Shown: positions 7,230 through 15,981, numbered from the stretch's first letter. The stretch: DNA of 35,665 nucleotides from an uncultured Bacteroidia bacterium (GCA_902780175.1 CACZEU010000009.1:1-35665); one strand, 5' to 3'. Numbers and translations: made by a program. Notes: generated from the sequence alone by a model not told the origin.

Positions 7230-7821
7230 CTTTGTTGAATTTCTTTTTCCAGCTTACAAGCGACCAGATGCCGTTGGCAAGGTACAGGGCGCTTACGAGC
7301 GGCATTACATACAGGCCGGAGGCGATGTACAGGGCGATGTTGGCGGCGTTCACCACGAGCCACACTATCCAGCATTCCCAGCACTTGCGGGCGCTGAGGA
7401 ACTGGGCCGACAGCGTCAGCATCAGGATGAAGGAATCCAGCAGCGGCTGCGGGTCGGGGGCGAAGGTGTCGGGCCAGCGCTCCGGAAGCCACTGCAGCAC
7501 CCTGGCCCAGAGGATTCCGGCAAGGACGACGAAGGTGAAGAGGCTGACCCACCTTCCGGTGCTGAGTGTCCCTATCTTGAGGTCTCCGTGGGAGTTCTTT
7601 TCCTCGGCTTTGGGGTGAGTCCAGCGCCAGTGGCCGTAAAGATTGATGCCGAAGGCGACCGGTTGGAGTATCATGGCGCTATACAGATGCTGCCTCCAGA
7701 ACAGCACGAACAGGAATACGTTGTACACGTATCCCACCCAGAAATTGTACTTGGAGCCGCGTCCCGCAAGGAATACGCAGCTCAGGCCAAGCACTGCCGA
7801 TATTATTTCTATCCAATTCAT
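7222..7821 (-). CDS. pnuC: PnuC-type nicotinamide riboside (vitamin) transporter
   Basis: A 199-residue inner-membrane protein with about seven hydrophobic segments. The N-terminus ([34 protein letters not shown]), [21 protein letters not shown] and the late segment [34 protein letters not shown] fit PnuC, where Trp and Asn residues of these helices line the riboside-binding site. PnuC proteins import nicotinamide riboside by facilitated diffusion driven by phosphorylation inside. Paralogues (PnuT, PnuX) carry other vitamins, so substrate is not certain; there is no kinase or thiamine gene beside it. It lies between sufB and sufC: it shares an ATGA overlap with sufB and an 8-base overlap with sufC, an unusual place. 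Confidence 0.85.
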   Translation of the reverse strand: MNWIEIISAVLGLSCVFLAGRGSKYNFWVGYVYNVFLFVLFWRQHLYSAMILQPVAFGINLYGHWRWTHPKAEEKNSHGDLKIGTLSTGRWVSLFTFVVLAGILWARVLQWLPERWPDTFAPDPQPLLDSFILMLTLSAQFLSARKCWECWIVWLVVNAANIALYIASGLYVMPLVSALYLANGIWSLVSWKKKFNKDE

Positions 7822-9263
7822 CCTACGGCCCCCTCCAGTGACAGGCTGAGAAGTTTCTGCGCCTCCACGGCGAACTCCATGGGCAGGCGGCTCAGGACTT
7901 CGCGGGCGTAGCCGCCGACGATCAGGGCCGTGGCGTCCTCGGGGGCGATGCCCCTCTGGCCGCAGTAGAACAGCTGGTCGTCACTTATCTTGGAAGTGGT
8001 GGCCTCGTGTTCCACGACCGCCTGGGGGCAGCGGTTCATTATTACAGGGAATGTATGGGCGCCGCACTGCGCGCCTATCAGCAGCGAATCGCACTGACTG
8101 AAGTTGCGGGCGCCGACGGCTCCGGGATTGACCCGCACCAGGCCGCGGTAGCTGTTCTGGCTGTGCCCTGCGGAGATGCCCTTGGAGACTATGCGGCTGC
8201 GGGTGTTCCTGCCGATGTGTATCATCTTGGTGCCGGTGTCGGCCTGCTGCCAGTTGTTGGTCATTGCGACGCTGTAGAATTCGGAGGAACTGTTGTCACC
8301 CATCAGCACGGTGCTGGGGTACTTCCAGGTGACGGCGGAACCGGTCTCCACCTGCGTCCAGCTGAGGTGGGAGCCTGCGCCGCGGCAGAGGCCCCTCTTG
8401 GTGACGAGGTTGAGGATGCCGCCGCGGCCCTGGGCGTCGCCGGGATACCAGTTCTGCACGGTGCTGTATTTGACGTCGGCGTCCTTTTCGACAATTATCT
8501 CCACTACGGCCGCATGCAGCTGGTTTTCGTCGCGCATGGGGGCGGTGCAGCCTTCCATGTAGCTGAGCCTGGAGCCCTCGTCGGCGACTATCAGGGTGCG
8601 TTCGAACTGGCCGGTGCCAGCGGCGTTGATGCGGAAGTAGCTGCTGAGTTCCATCGGGCATTCGACGCCCTTGGGGATGTAGCAGAAGGAGCCGTCGGAG
8701 AAGACGGCGGAGTTGAGGGCCGCGAAGAAATTGTCCCCTGCGGGCACGACGGTGGCGAGGTATTTACGCACAAGGTCGGGGTGCTCGCGGACGGCCTCGG
8801 AGAATGAGCAGAAGATTATGCCCTTGTCGGCCAGGGTCTTGCGGAAGGTGGTGGTGACGCTTACGGAGTCGAAGACGGCGTCGACCGCCACTTCCTTCGA
8901 CTTGACTCCTGCCAGCACTTCGCGCTCCTTGAGGGGGATGCCCAGCTTGTCGAAGGTCTCCATCAGGGCCGGGTCTATCTCCTTGGGGCGCTCGCTGTCC
9001 TTCTTGGGCGCGGCGTAATAGATAATGTCCTGATAGTCAATCCTGGGAAGCTTGAGGTGCCCCCAGTGCGGCTCGGGCATCTTCTGCCACTTGCGGAAGG
9101 CGTCGAGCCGGAAGTCAAGAAGCCACTGCGGCTCCTGCTTCTTGGCGGAAATCAGGCGAATGATGTCTTCGCTGAGCCCCTTGGGGACAAACTCCTGCTC
9201 GACTTCGGTAACGAAGCCTTCCTTGTATTCCTGGCGGGTCAGGTCTTTCAGCAGATCGTCCAT
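7818..9263 (-). CDS. sufB: SufB, Fe-S cluster scaffold subunit
   Basis: The 481-residue protein has the full SufB architecture. Diagnostic parts are YYAAPKK near residue 90, the [34 protein letters not shown] core, [11 protein letters not shown], and the C-terminal [22 protein letters not shown], which holds the conserved cysteine required for cluster building, followed by [22 protein letters not shown]. It accepts sulfur and iron with SufC and SufD to build new clusters. The start ATG at 9263 gives the usual N-terminus; the longer open frame overlaps psuG and is not conserved-looking. It begins 4 bases after the psuG stop. SufS and SufE are not in the window. Confidence 0.97.
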   Translation of the reverse strand: MDDLLKDLTRQEYKEGFVTEVEQEFVPKGLSEDIIRLISAKKQEPQWLLDFRLDAFRKWQKMPEPHWGHLKLPRIDYQDIIYYAAPKKDSERPKEIDPALMETFDKLGIPLKEREVLAGVKSKEVAVDAVFDSVSVTTTFRKTLADKGIIFCSFSEAVREHPDLVRKYLATVVPAGDNFFAALNSAVFSDGSFCYIPKGVECPMELSSYFRINAAGTGQFERTLIVADEGSRLSYMEGCTAPMRDENQLHAAVVEIIVEKDADVKYSTVQNWYPGDAQGRGGILNLVTKRGLCRGAGSHLSWTQVETGSAVTWKYPSTVLMGDNSSSEFYSVAMTNNWQQADTGTKMIHIGRNTRSRIVSKGISAGHSQNSYRGLVRVNPGAVGARNFSQCDSLLIGAQCGAHTFPVIMNRCPQAVVEHEATTSKISDDQLFYCGQRGIAPEDATALIVGGYAREVLSRLPMEFAVEAQKLLSLSLEGAVG

Positions 9264-9267
9264 TGTG

Positions 9268-10215
9268 TCAGCGCTTGCAGCTTGGCGGAAGGGTGTAAGG
9301 CTCGGAAAGGGCCAGGCAGCGTGCCGTGGCGGCCGCCAGGCGGGCGTTGTTGAGCACCAGCTGGATGTTGGAGGCGAGACTGTCGCCGCCGGTGATGTCC
9401 TTGATGCGGGCGAGGAGGAACGGGGTGGTTTCCTTGCCGTGGATGCCCTGTGCGGCGGCCTCTGCAAGTGCCTCGTCGATGGCGGCGTTGATGCGGTCAG
9501 GGTCCATCGAATACTCTTCGGGAATGGGGTTGGTGACCAGCATACCTCCGCCGAGGTGCATGTCGAGGCTGGCGCGGAAGGCCGCTGCCAGTTCCTCGGG
9601 TGTATCTATGCGGTAATCGACCTTGAAGCCGCTGCGGCGGGTGTAGAAGGCCGGGAGCTCGTCGGTGCCGTAGCCTATCACCGGGACTCCTTTGGTTTCC
9701 AGGTATTCCAGCGTGAGGCCGAGGTCCAGGATGGATTTGGCTCCGGCGCAGACGACCATGACCGGGGTGCGCGCCAGTTCTTCCAGGTCGGCAGAGATGT
9801 CCATGGTGGTCTCGGCGCCGCGGTGGACGCCGCCGATGCCGCCGGTGGCGAACACCTTGATGCCGGCCATCGCGGCTATCATCATCGTGGTGGTGACGGT
9901 GGTGGCGCCGTCGAACCCGCGGGCCACGAGGACGGGCAGGTCGCGGCGCGAGGCCTTGGCCACCTGCCTGCCGGCCTTGCCGAGATGCTCGATTTCGGCC
10001 TCCGAGAGGCCTGCCTTGAGCCTGCCGCCGATGATTGCTATCGTTGCGGGGACGGCTCCGCATTCGCGAATGGTCTTTTCTACCAGCAGGGCGGTTTCAA
10101 CGTTCTGCGGATAGGGCATTCCGTGGGAGATTATGGTGGATTCCAGGGCTACGACGGGGCTGCTTTCGCGCAGCGCCTGACGTACTTCCGGGGATATGTC
10201 GAGATATTTGTTCAT
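9268..10215 (-). CDS. psuG: Pseudouridine-5'-phosphate glycosidase
   Basis: This 315-residue enzyme splits the C-C bond of pseudouridine 5'-phosphate into uracil and ribose 5-phosphate, the second step of pseudouridine breakdown. Family signatures are [18 protein letters not shown] near the N-terminus, the loop [41 protein letters not shown] and [11 protein letters not shown], plus NPIPEE near the C-terminus. The start at 10215 is favoured over an ATG nine codons upstream because the promoter box at 10222-10229 immediately precedes it. It heads the operon that continues into sufB (4-base gap). Its partner kinase psuK is about 2 kb upstream in a separate unit on the same strand. Confidence 0.96.
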   Translation of the reverse strand: MNKYLDISPEVRQALRESSPVVALESTIISHGMPYPQNVETALLVEKTIRECGAVPATIAIIGGRLKAGLSEAEIEHLGKAGRQVAKASRRDLPVLVARGFDGATTVTTTMMIAAMAGIKVFATGGIGGVHRGAETTMDISADLEELARTPVMVVCAGAKSILDLGLTLEYLETKGVPVIGYGTDELPAFYTRRSGFKVDYRIDTPEELAAAFRASLDMHLGGGMLVTNPIPEEYSMDPDRINAAIDEALAEAAAQGIHGKETTPFLLARIKDITGGDSLASNIQLVLNNARLAAATARCLALSEPYTLPPSCKR

Positions 10216-10221
10216 AACTTG

Positions 10222-10253
10222 CAAAGATACACTTAATACCACAAAATAGCAAC
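10222..10253 (-). promoter_or_regulatory. Promoter of the psuG-suf operon
   Basis: On the minus strand TATCTTTG (10222-10229) forms the -7 box, and GTTG (10250-10253) is the -33 element at a spacing of 20 bases. The -33 bases lie inside the descending arm of the terminator hairpin of the upstream permease gene. Confidence 0.75.
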
Positions 10254-10273
10254 CCCGCGGGCCGGAGTTGCTA
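10243..10273 (-). terminator. Terminator after the nucleobase permease gene
   Basis: On the minus strand TAGCAAC (10267-10273) pairs with GTTGCTA (10247-10253), with further GC pairs inside the loop region, followed by TTTT. It lies 37 bases after the permease stop codon and overlaps the psuG promoter. Confidence 0.65.
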
Positions 10274-10309
10274 CTTTGAATATTATTCTGCGGAAGCCCG
10301 GGGCGACCG

Positions 10310-11662
10310 TCAGATGAAGATGTACTTGCAGATGAACAGCACCGCGAGCACCCACATGGGGATGGAAATCTCCTTGAACTTGCCGCTGAGCGCGTGCATT
10401 GCCACGTAGGAGATGACGCCGATGAGGATACCGTCGCTGATGGAGTAGGAAACCGGCATGAGGATGATGGTCAGGAAGGCGGGGATGGCCTTGCAGTAGT
10501 CGTCCCAGTGGATGCGCTTGATGGAAGGCATCATCATGACGCCGACGATCACCAGTGCGGGAGCCGTTGCGGCGCCGGGGATAGCCAGGAAGATGGGGCT
10601 GAGGAACAGTGCGAGCGCGAAGCACACGGCGGTGCTGAGTGCGGTGAGTCCGGTGCGGCCTCCGGCACCTACGCCGGCCGCGCTTTCCACGTAAGTGGTG
10701 GTAGTGGACGTACCGAAGCAGGCACCTGCCACGGTTGCGATGGAGTCGGCCAAGAACATCTTCTCCATGTCGGGTACGTCGTCACGCTTCTTGTCCTCGG
10801 GGATGAGGCCCGCGCCCTGATGCACTCCGATGATGGTGCCCATGGTGTCGAACATGTCGATGAAGAGGAAGGTGAAGACCACCGCCAGCATGTCCCAGCT
10901 GAGGATCTGTCCCCATTCGAACTTGCAGAAGATGGGTCCGAGCCCGTCGGGAAGCGATATCAGGCGGATGCCGCCGGCCTCGTTGCGAATGAGCTGGGTG
11001 ACGGCGTCGCCGGTTGCGGGATCCTTGATGAACAGGCCGATGATGGCGGTGGCGATGATGCCGATGAGGATGCCTCCGCGGATCTTTGCCATCACCAGGC
11101 CGGCGGTGATCATCAGACCGATGATGCCCACGAGGGCCTTGCCTTCAGTTATTGAGCCCAGGGTGACGAGGGTGGCGTCGCTGTTGACGATGATGCCTGC
11201 GTTCTGGAGTCCGATGAATGCGATGAACAGGCCGATACCTGCTCCGATGGCCTTCTTGAGGGTGCCCGGGATGGCATTCAGCAGCCAGGTGCGCACCTTG
11301 GTGAGCGTGAGGATGATGAACAGTACGCCCTCGATGAGGACGGCCGTCAGGGCAAACTGCCAGGTGTGCCCCATTCCGAGGCAGACGGTATATACGAAGA
11401 AGGCGTTGAGGCCCATGCCCGGAGCCAGTGCGAACGGCTTCTTGGCGTAGAGGGCCATCACGAGCGTACCTACGATGGCTGCAAGGGCGGTTGCGGTGAA
11501 TACGGAACCTCCGGGCATGCCGGGAAGGGCGCTGAAGATTCCGGGGTTGACGGCCAGGATGTAGGCCATCGTGAGGAAGGTGGTAATGCCGGCGATAATC
11601 TCCGTCCGGACACTGTGAACGGACGAGTCGAAGCCGAAAAGCTTCTCCAGTGCGGGTTTCAT
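10310..11662 (-). CDS. NCS2/AzgA-family nucleobase permease
   Basis: A 450-residue inner-membrane transporter with about 12-14 hydrophobic segments. The AzgA-branch markers are visible: FGFDSSVHSVRTEIIAGITTFLTMAYILAVNP at the start, ALAPGMGLNAFF, FLFIDMFDTMGTIIGV and ESAAGVGAGGRTGLTALSTA. Characterised members of this branch import guanine, hypoxanthine or adenine with protons. The neighbours are a DUF5020/Tsx-like outer-membrane protein (14-base gap upstream) and psuK, so it probably supplies a nucleobase or nucleoside route across the inner membrane; whether it carries purines, uracil or pseudouridine cannot be read from the sequence. It ends the operon, followed by a hairpin terminator. 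Confidence 0.9.
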   Translation of the reverse strand: MKPALEKLFGFDSSVHSVRTEIIAGITTFLTMAYILAVNPGIFSALPGMPGGSVFTATALAAIVGTLVMALYAKKPFALAPGMGLNAFFVYTVCLGMGHTWQFALTAVLIEGVLFIILTLTKVRTWLLNAIPGTLKKAIGAGIGLFIAFIGLQNAGIIVNSDATLVTLGSITEGKALVGIIGLMITAGLVMAKIRGGILIGIIATAIIGLFIKDPATGDAVTQLIRNEAGGIRLISLPDGLGPIFCKFEWGQILSWDMLAVVFTFLFIDMFDTMGTIIGVHQGAGLIPEDKKRDDVPDMEKMFLADSIATVAGACFGTSTTTTYVESAAGVGAGGRTGLTALSTAVCFALALFLSPIFLAIPGAATAPALVIVGVMMMPSIKRIHWDDYCKAIPAFLTIILMPVSYSISDGILIGVISYVAMHALSGKFKEISIPMWVLAVLFICKYIFI

Positions 11663-11676
11663 ATGTGATTACGCTA

Positions 11677-12405
11677 TTAGAAAACCCACTTGGTGCCTAT
11701 GCAGGGACGTGCGTAGAAGCCGTCGTAGCCGGCGAAATTCCAGGAGAGTTCCACCTCTCCGCCGATGTTGAGGTTGGGTACGCCGAAGAGGCTGCCGATG
11801 TTGTACCAGAGCTGGGGCTCGGAGATGAAGACGAACTTCCGGGGCTTGTCTGCGCCTTCCATGAAGTTGATGACGTTCTCTCCCCAGATATCTGCGAATC
11901 CGCTGAACCTCAGACCTTTGAGGCCGAACAGGTCTTGCATGCCCCATACGAAGGTGAACTGCAGGGGGATGTCGCTGGTGGCGCCGTTGCTGAAGGTCTT
12001 GTAGAGCAGCTTGAAGTTGAACGTGTTGCTGAAGTCGTCGCTGTGCAGGAAGTAATCCAGACCGAAGAGGAAGTTCTGGTTTACACCGACCAGGCCGTTG
12101 TATTCAACCTGCAGGCTGAGAGGGGACAGGGGAGTGTTCTGCCAGAAGTTGAGGCAGCGGGCGATCTCCATGTAACTGCCGCTGGGCCCCTGGGTGACGA
12201 GTTTGGCATCCTTGAGGTTGTAGTCGTAGTCGATGAAGAAGAAGGTGTTTCCCCAATTGTCGTTGTAGAAACCCTCGAGGGTGGTGGTGAAGTGTCCGCG
12301 ATTCTTGCCGAAATCGTAGAACGTCTGGAGGTTGGTCTGGGCCTGGGCTCCTTGAGCCAGGGCGAGCGTTGCAAAGGCAACGGCGACTAAGAATTTTTTA
12401 AACAT
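11677..12405 (-). CDS. DUF5020 protein, Tsx-like outer-membrane channel candidate
   Basis: The 242-residue product has a signal peptide (MFKKFLVAVAFATLALAQGAQAQ) and alternating aromatic beta-strands (TFFFIDYDYN, TFNFKLLYKTF, LQFTFVWGMQD), ending in KWVF with a terminal Phe as expected for an outer-membrane barrel. The pattern LQTFYDFGKNRGHFTTTLEGF fits the DUF5020 family, which is related to the nucleoside-specific channel Tsx. A 12-strand pore for nucleosides would fit its place between psuK (34-base gap) and a nucleobase permease. Function is inferred from family and neighbours only. Confidence 0.78.
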   Translation of the reverse strand: MFKKFLVAVAFATLALAQGAQAQTNLQTFYDFGKNRGHFTTTLEGFYNDNWGNTFFFIDYDYNLKDAKLVTQGPSGSYMEIARCLNFWQNTPLSPLSLQVEYNGLVGVNQNFLFGLDYFLHSDDFSNTFNFKLLYKTFSNGATSDIPLQFTFVWGMQDLFGLKGLRFSGFADIWGENVINFMEGADKPRKFVFISEPQLWYNIGSLFGVPNLNIGGEVELSWNFAGYDGFYARPCIGTKWVF

Positions 12406-12439
12406 AAAACGTAGTTTATGATTGATATATAAGGGTTTT

Positions 12440-13306
12440 CTACTTGACTAACTCTTTGATGCGTTCGTTTACGGCCGCGGCGCTGAGCATGGCGAAGCGG
12501 GCGCACTGCTCTCCGAAGGCGGCGGCATCCGGTGCGGGGGCGCCGGGACCGCAGTGTACTATGCCGGCGAGCAGGGCGTCGCCTGCGCCGGTGGTGTTGA
12601 CTATCCCGGTGACGGGAAGGGGAGCGACTGGAGTGGTGACTCCGTCCTCGATGACTTCGACGCCCTCGGAACCGAGGCTGACGTACAGGCGGTCGACTCC
12701 GGCCAGTCCTGCGGTGCCGATGGCTTCGGCCTCCAGGCGGTTGCATTTAACCGCGATGGGGCCTGCGCCCGGCAGGCGCGATGCCGCCAGCGCGACGCGC
12801 AGCCTGGCCACCTTGGCGGAGGATACTGCGTCTATGAACAGCGGCGGGATGCATCCGCCTACGAGCAGGCTGAGGGTTTCTGCGGGGAGGTTGGTGTCGG
12901 CCACCACGGCGTCGCATTCATTGATTGCGCCAAGCCGGGCCTCGAGCCAGTCCGGCGTCATGAGGCCGGTGATGGCCATGTCGGATACGCCGCCGAGCAT
13001 CTCGCCGTCGGAGGCGCCGACGCTCACGAAGCAGGCGTTGCGAGCGCCCTTGACGGTCTGGGAGAGGCTGAGATCCATGCCGGTGGCCTTGCAGTTTTCG
13101 CGGAGCATGCGGCCGAAGCCGTCGTCGCCGAAAACGGTGGCCAGGCGCACCCTGTGCCCCAGGAGGGTAAGATTGTGGGCGATGTTTCGTCCTACGCCGC
13201 CGGGGGCGACCGTGACGGTTCCGGGGTTGGAGTCTCCTGCGATGAACAGGCCCGCCGCCCTTGCGGCGACGTCCACGTTTGCTCCTCCGATTACACAGAT
13301 TTTCAT
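12440..13306 (-). CDS. psuK: Pseudouridine kinase (PfkB family)
   Basis: A 288-residue ribokinase-like enzyme. It resembles E. coli PsuK closely at the N-terminus: GGANVDVAARAAGLFIAGDSNPG followed by the PfkB motif PGGVGRNIAHNLTLLG (residues 35-50), and AVKCNRLEAEAIG in the middle. The C-terminal NTTGAGDA holds the catalytic aspartate. It phosphorylates pseudouridine to its 5'-phosphate for PsuG. The ATG at 13306 shares an ATGA overlap with the upstream small membrane peptide gene; the longer open frame is not needed. In Bacteroidota psuK and psuG often travel together; here they sit in adjacent but separate units, with two transport genes between them. Confidence 0.93.
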   Translation of the reverse strand: MKICVIGGANVDVAARAAGLFIAGDSNPGTVTVAPGGVGRNIAHNLTLLGHRVRLATVFGDDGFGRMLRENCKATGMDLSLSQTVKGARNACFVSVGASDGEMLGGVSDMAITGLMTPDWLEARLGAINECDAVVADTNLPAETLSLLVGGCIPPLFIDAVSSAKVARLRVALAASRLPGAGPIAVKCNRLEAEAIGTAGLAGVDRLYVSLGSEGVEVIEDGVTTPVAPLPVTGIVNTTGAGDALLAGIVHCGPGAPAPDAAAFGEQCARFAMLSAAAVNERIKELVK

Positions 13307-13446
13307 TTCTTCAGGCAGGTGTCTTTGAGTGAGCAGCACGAACAATACGGGCTCTTGCCGGCCCGTCTGCGTCGGACGGTGAAATAAACCGCCGCGGCCA
13401 CCGCCGCCACGACCAGCACAATGATGATGATTGTTGCAAGGTTCAT
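13303..13446 (-). CDS. FeoB-associated Cys-rich small membrane protein
   Basis: A 47-residue peptide: one hydrophobic helix (residues 3-23, rich in Ile, Val and Ala), a basic stretch (VRRRRAGK) and a short tail with four cysteines (YCSCCSLKDTC). This is the pattern of FeoB-associated Cys-rich membrane proteins, which usually lie next to feoB and are thought to act at the cytosolic mouth of the ferrous iron channel, although no mechanism is established. It is downstream of feoAB but separated from it by a terminator and preceded by its own promoter. Its stop overlaps the psuK start (ATGA), so it heads the pseudouridine operon. Confidence 0.85.
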   Translation of the reverse strand: MNLATIIIIVLVVAAVAAAVYFTVRRRRAGKSPYCSCCSLKDTCLKK

Positions 13447-13456
13447 TTCCGACTTT

Positions 13457-13487
13457 CAAAGATAGTCATAATATCGGAAATATGAAA
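13457..13487 (-). promoter_or_regulatory. Promoter of the small Feo protein-psuK operon
   Basis: The minus strand has TATCTTTG (13457-13464), 10 bases before the start codon, and TTTC (13484-13487) as a one-mismatch -33 element at 19 bases. Confidence 0.65.
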
Positions 13488-13508
13488 TTGTCTTGCGGAA
13501 GCAAAATG

Positions 13509-13543
13509 GAAAGAGCCCGCGACTGTGACCGTGGGCTCTTTTC
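13509..13543 (-). terminator. feoAB terminator
   Basis: A stem of AAAGAGCCC and GGGCTCTTT with a loop of about 13 bases, 25 bases after the feoAB stop. T-rich bases follow on both strands (TTTT on plus), so it may act in either direction. Confidence 0.75.
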
Positions 13544-13567
13544 CGTGCACTAATCAAATATTATGGT

Positions 13568-15916
13568 TTAAAAGAGAATTGCGATATGATAGGCGAGGAA
13601 AGCGACCAGCCAGGCGACGGCGCACTGGAAGAGGACCATGAAGGCGGCGTACTTGCCTCCGAGTTCCCTCTTCACTGAAGCGATGGCCGCGACGCAGGGC
13701 GTATAGAGCAACGAGAACACCAGCATCGGCACTGCGGTTGCGACGGTCAGCGACCCCAGCACCCCGAGCACCTCCATCGTTGCCACGACGCTCTCCTTGG
13801 CAAGGAATCCGGAAATCAGGGCCGTCACGATCCTCCAGTCGCCCAGGCCGAGCGGGGCGAACAGCGGCGCGAGCACTCCGGCCACCCAGGCCAGCATGCT
13901 GCCTTCGCCGTTCTCGACCATATTGAACCTCCAGTCGAAAGTCTGCAGGAACCATATGACTATGGTGGCGATGAAGATGACGGTAAACGCCCTCTGAAGG
14001 AAGTCCTTTGTCTTGTCCCACAGCAGGTGGAAAACGTTCCTCGCCTGCGGCAGACGGTAGTTGGGCAGCTCCATCACGAACGGAGCCGCATCTGCCTTCT
14101 TCCGGCGGAGCTTGTCGAGGCACGCCACCAGCACGCCCGTGAGGATTCCCAGCAGGTACAGGCACACCAGCACCAGGCCGCCGTGCCCAGGGAAGAACGC
14201 GCTCGTGAGGAATGCATATATCGGCAGTTTGGCCGAACAGCTCATGAACGGGATGAGCATGATGGTCTTGTTGCGGTCGTGGGCCGACGGCAGGGTGCGG
14301 GTGGACATCACGCCGGGAACCGAGCACCCGAGACCGATGAGAAGCGGCACGATGCTTCGCCCGGACAGGCCAACCTTGCGCAGGAATCCGTCCGTGATGA
14401 ACGCCACGCGCGCCATATATCCGCTGTCTTCCAGCATTGAAAGGAAGAAGAACAGGATGATGATGATCGGTACGAAGCTCACCACCGACCCTACTCCTCC
14501 GAAGATGGCGTCAACCACCAGCGAACGCACGGCCGGGGTGACGCCCCACTTGCCGAACGCCCCGTCAACCAGCGCGCCGAGGGCCGTTATCCCACGGTCC
14601 AGCAGATCCTGCAGCGGCGCGCCCAGCACGTCGATTGTCAGCCAGATTATCAGCGCCATTATGACGATGAAGATGGGGATGGCGGTCCACTTGCCGGTCA
14701 GCACCCTGTCGATGCGGCGGCTGCGGAGGTATTCCTTGCTCTCCTGCGGCTTGACGACGGTCTGTTCGCACAGGCGGTGGATGAAGTTGTATCGCATGTC
14801 TGCGATGGCGGCGGCGCGGTCGAGTCCGCGTTCCTCCTCCATCGTGCGGATGATGCTTTCTATGGTCTCCTGCTCGGAATTGCTGAGCGCCAGGGCGTTC
14901 TCCACCCAGTCGTCACCCTCGATGAGCTTTGTGGCGGCGAACCTTGCGGGGATGCCTGCCCTGGCGGCGTGGTCTTCGATGAGATGGATGACGCTGTGGA
15001 GGCACCTGTGTACGGCACCGCCGTGGTCGTCCTTGTCGCAGAAGTCCTGGCGGGCGGGAGCCTCCTGGTAGCGCGCCACGTGTACGGCGTGCTCCACGAG
15101 CTCTTCGATGCCCTCCTGCCTGGCGGCTGAAATGCCCACCACCGGAATGCCGAGGATGCGCTCCATCTCGTTGATGCGGATGGTGCCGCCGTTGTTCTTG
15201 ATTTCGTCCATCATGTTGAGCGCCAGCACCATGGGGGTGCCGAGCTCCATCAGCTGGAGGGTCAGGTACAGGTTGCGCTCGATGTTGGAAGCATCGACTA
15301 TGTTGATGAGGCCGCGGGTCTCGGGCCTGAGGATGAATTCGCGCGAGACGAGTTCCTCCGCCGTGTACGGCGAAAGGGAATAGATGCCCGGAAGGTCGGT
15401 GATAGACGTTTCGGGGTGACCCTTGATGACGCCGTCCTTGCGGTCCACCGTGACGCCGGGGAAGTTGCCGACATGCTGGTTGGAACCGGTGAGGACGTTG
15501 AACAGGGTGGTCTTGCCGCAGTTCTGCTGCCCGGCAAGGGCAAAGGTGAGCACGGTGTCCTTGGGAAGGGGATTCTCGTGCTCCTTGGAGTGGTATTTGC
15601 CGCCCTCTCCAAGGCCCGGGTGGGCGTTGTGGTCGTGGAGATAGACGTTGTACGGGACGTCGGAATCGGGCTTCCCGGATGTCTCTTTGGGCTCGTGCAG
15701 CCGGACTTCAATCTCGTCCGCCTCCTTGGACCGGAGAGTGAGGGCGTAGCCGTTTATCTGTATCTGGATGGGGTCTCCGACGGGGGCGCGGTCAACCACC
15801 TTGATGACGGCTCCGGGTATCAGGCCCATATCCAGAAAATGCAGGCGGGTGGCGCCTTCGCCTCCCACCTTTATGACCTCGGCCCACTGGCCGATATGCA
15901 GTTCATTTATAGTCAT
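13568..15916 (-). CDS. feoB: FeoA-FeoB fusion, ferrous iron transporter
   Basis: A 782-residue fusion. Residues 1-74 form a FeoA SH3-like domain; a His-rich linker (about 88-115) leads to the FeoB G domain with G1 GQQNCGKT (129-136), G3 DLPG (174-177) and G4 NMMDE. The C-terminal half is the membrane channel, with two Gate-like motifs (LLIGLGCSVPGVMSTR and TPCVAAIASVKRELGG), whose conserved cysteines are present. It imports Fe(II) across the inner membrane, coupled to GTP hydrolysis. FeoA-FeoB fusions are common in Bacteroidota. The G1 residue Asn-Cys-Gly-Lys is slightly unusual but keeps the P-loop. It has its own promoter and terminator, so it is a single-gene unit. Confidence 0.97.
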   Translation of the reverse strand: MTINELHIGQWAEVIKVGGEGATRLHFLDMGLIPGAVIKVVDRAPVGDPIQIQINGYALTLRSKEADEIEVRLHEPKETSGKPDSDVPYNVYLHDHNAHPGLGEGGKYHSKEHENPLPKDTVLTFALAGQQNCGKTTLFNVLTGSNQHVGNFPGVTVDRKDGVIKGHPETSITDLPGIYSLSPYTAEELVSREFILRPETRGLINIVDASNIERNLYLTLQLMELGTPMVLALNMMDEIKNNGGTIRINEMERILGIPVVGISAARQEGIEELVEHAVHVARYQEAPARQDFCDKDDHGGAVHRCLHSVIHLIEDHAARAGIPARFAATKLIEGDDWVENALALSNSEQETIESIIRTMEEERGLDRAAAIADMRYNFIHRLCEQTVVKPQESKEYLRSRRIDRVLTGKWTAIPIFIVIMALIIWLTIDVLGAPLQDLLDRGITALGALVDGAFGKWGVTPAVRSLVVDAIFGGVGSVVSFVPIIIILFFFLSMLEDSGYMARVAFITDGFLRKVGLSGRSIVPLLIGLGCSVPGVMSTRTLPSAHDRNKTIMLIPFMSCSAKLPIYAFLTSAFFPGHGGLVLVCLYLLGILTGVLVACLDKLRRKKADAAPFVMELPNYRLPQARNVFHLLWDKTKDFLQRAFTVIFIATIVIWFLQTFDWRFNMVENGEGSMLAWVAGVLAPLFAPLGLGDWRIVTALISGFLAKESVVATMEVLGVLGSLTVATAVPMLVFSLLYTPCVAAIASVKRELGGKYAAFMVLFQCAVAWLVAFLAYHIAILF

Positions 15917-15932
15917 GACAAATCAACGGCTG

Positions 15933-15963
15933 CAAAGATACAGCCGTTAACCAATTAATGCAA
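15933..15963 (-). promoter_or_regulatory. feoAB promoter
   Basis: On the minus strand TATCTTTG (15933-15940) with TTG (15961-15963) at a spacing of 20 bases; the ATG follows the -7 box by 16 bases. Confidence 0.75.
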
Positions 15964-15981
15964 TACCAATATTTTGGTATT
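15962..15981. promoter_or_regulatory. Palindrome over the feoAB -33 region (candidate operator)
   Basis: AATACCA (15962-15968) and TGGTATT (15975-15981) are perfect inverted repeats separated by six A/T bases. The palindrome covers the -33 element of feoAB and the deoD stop codon. No T-run follows on the minus strand, so it is not a classical terminator; an iron- or redox-responsive repressor site is possible but not shown. It does not match the Fur box I know. Confidence 0.45.
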
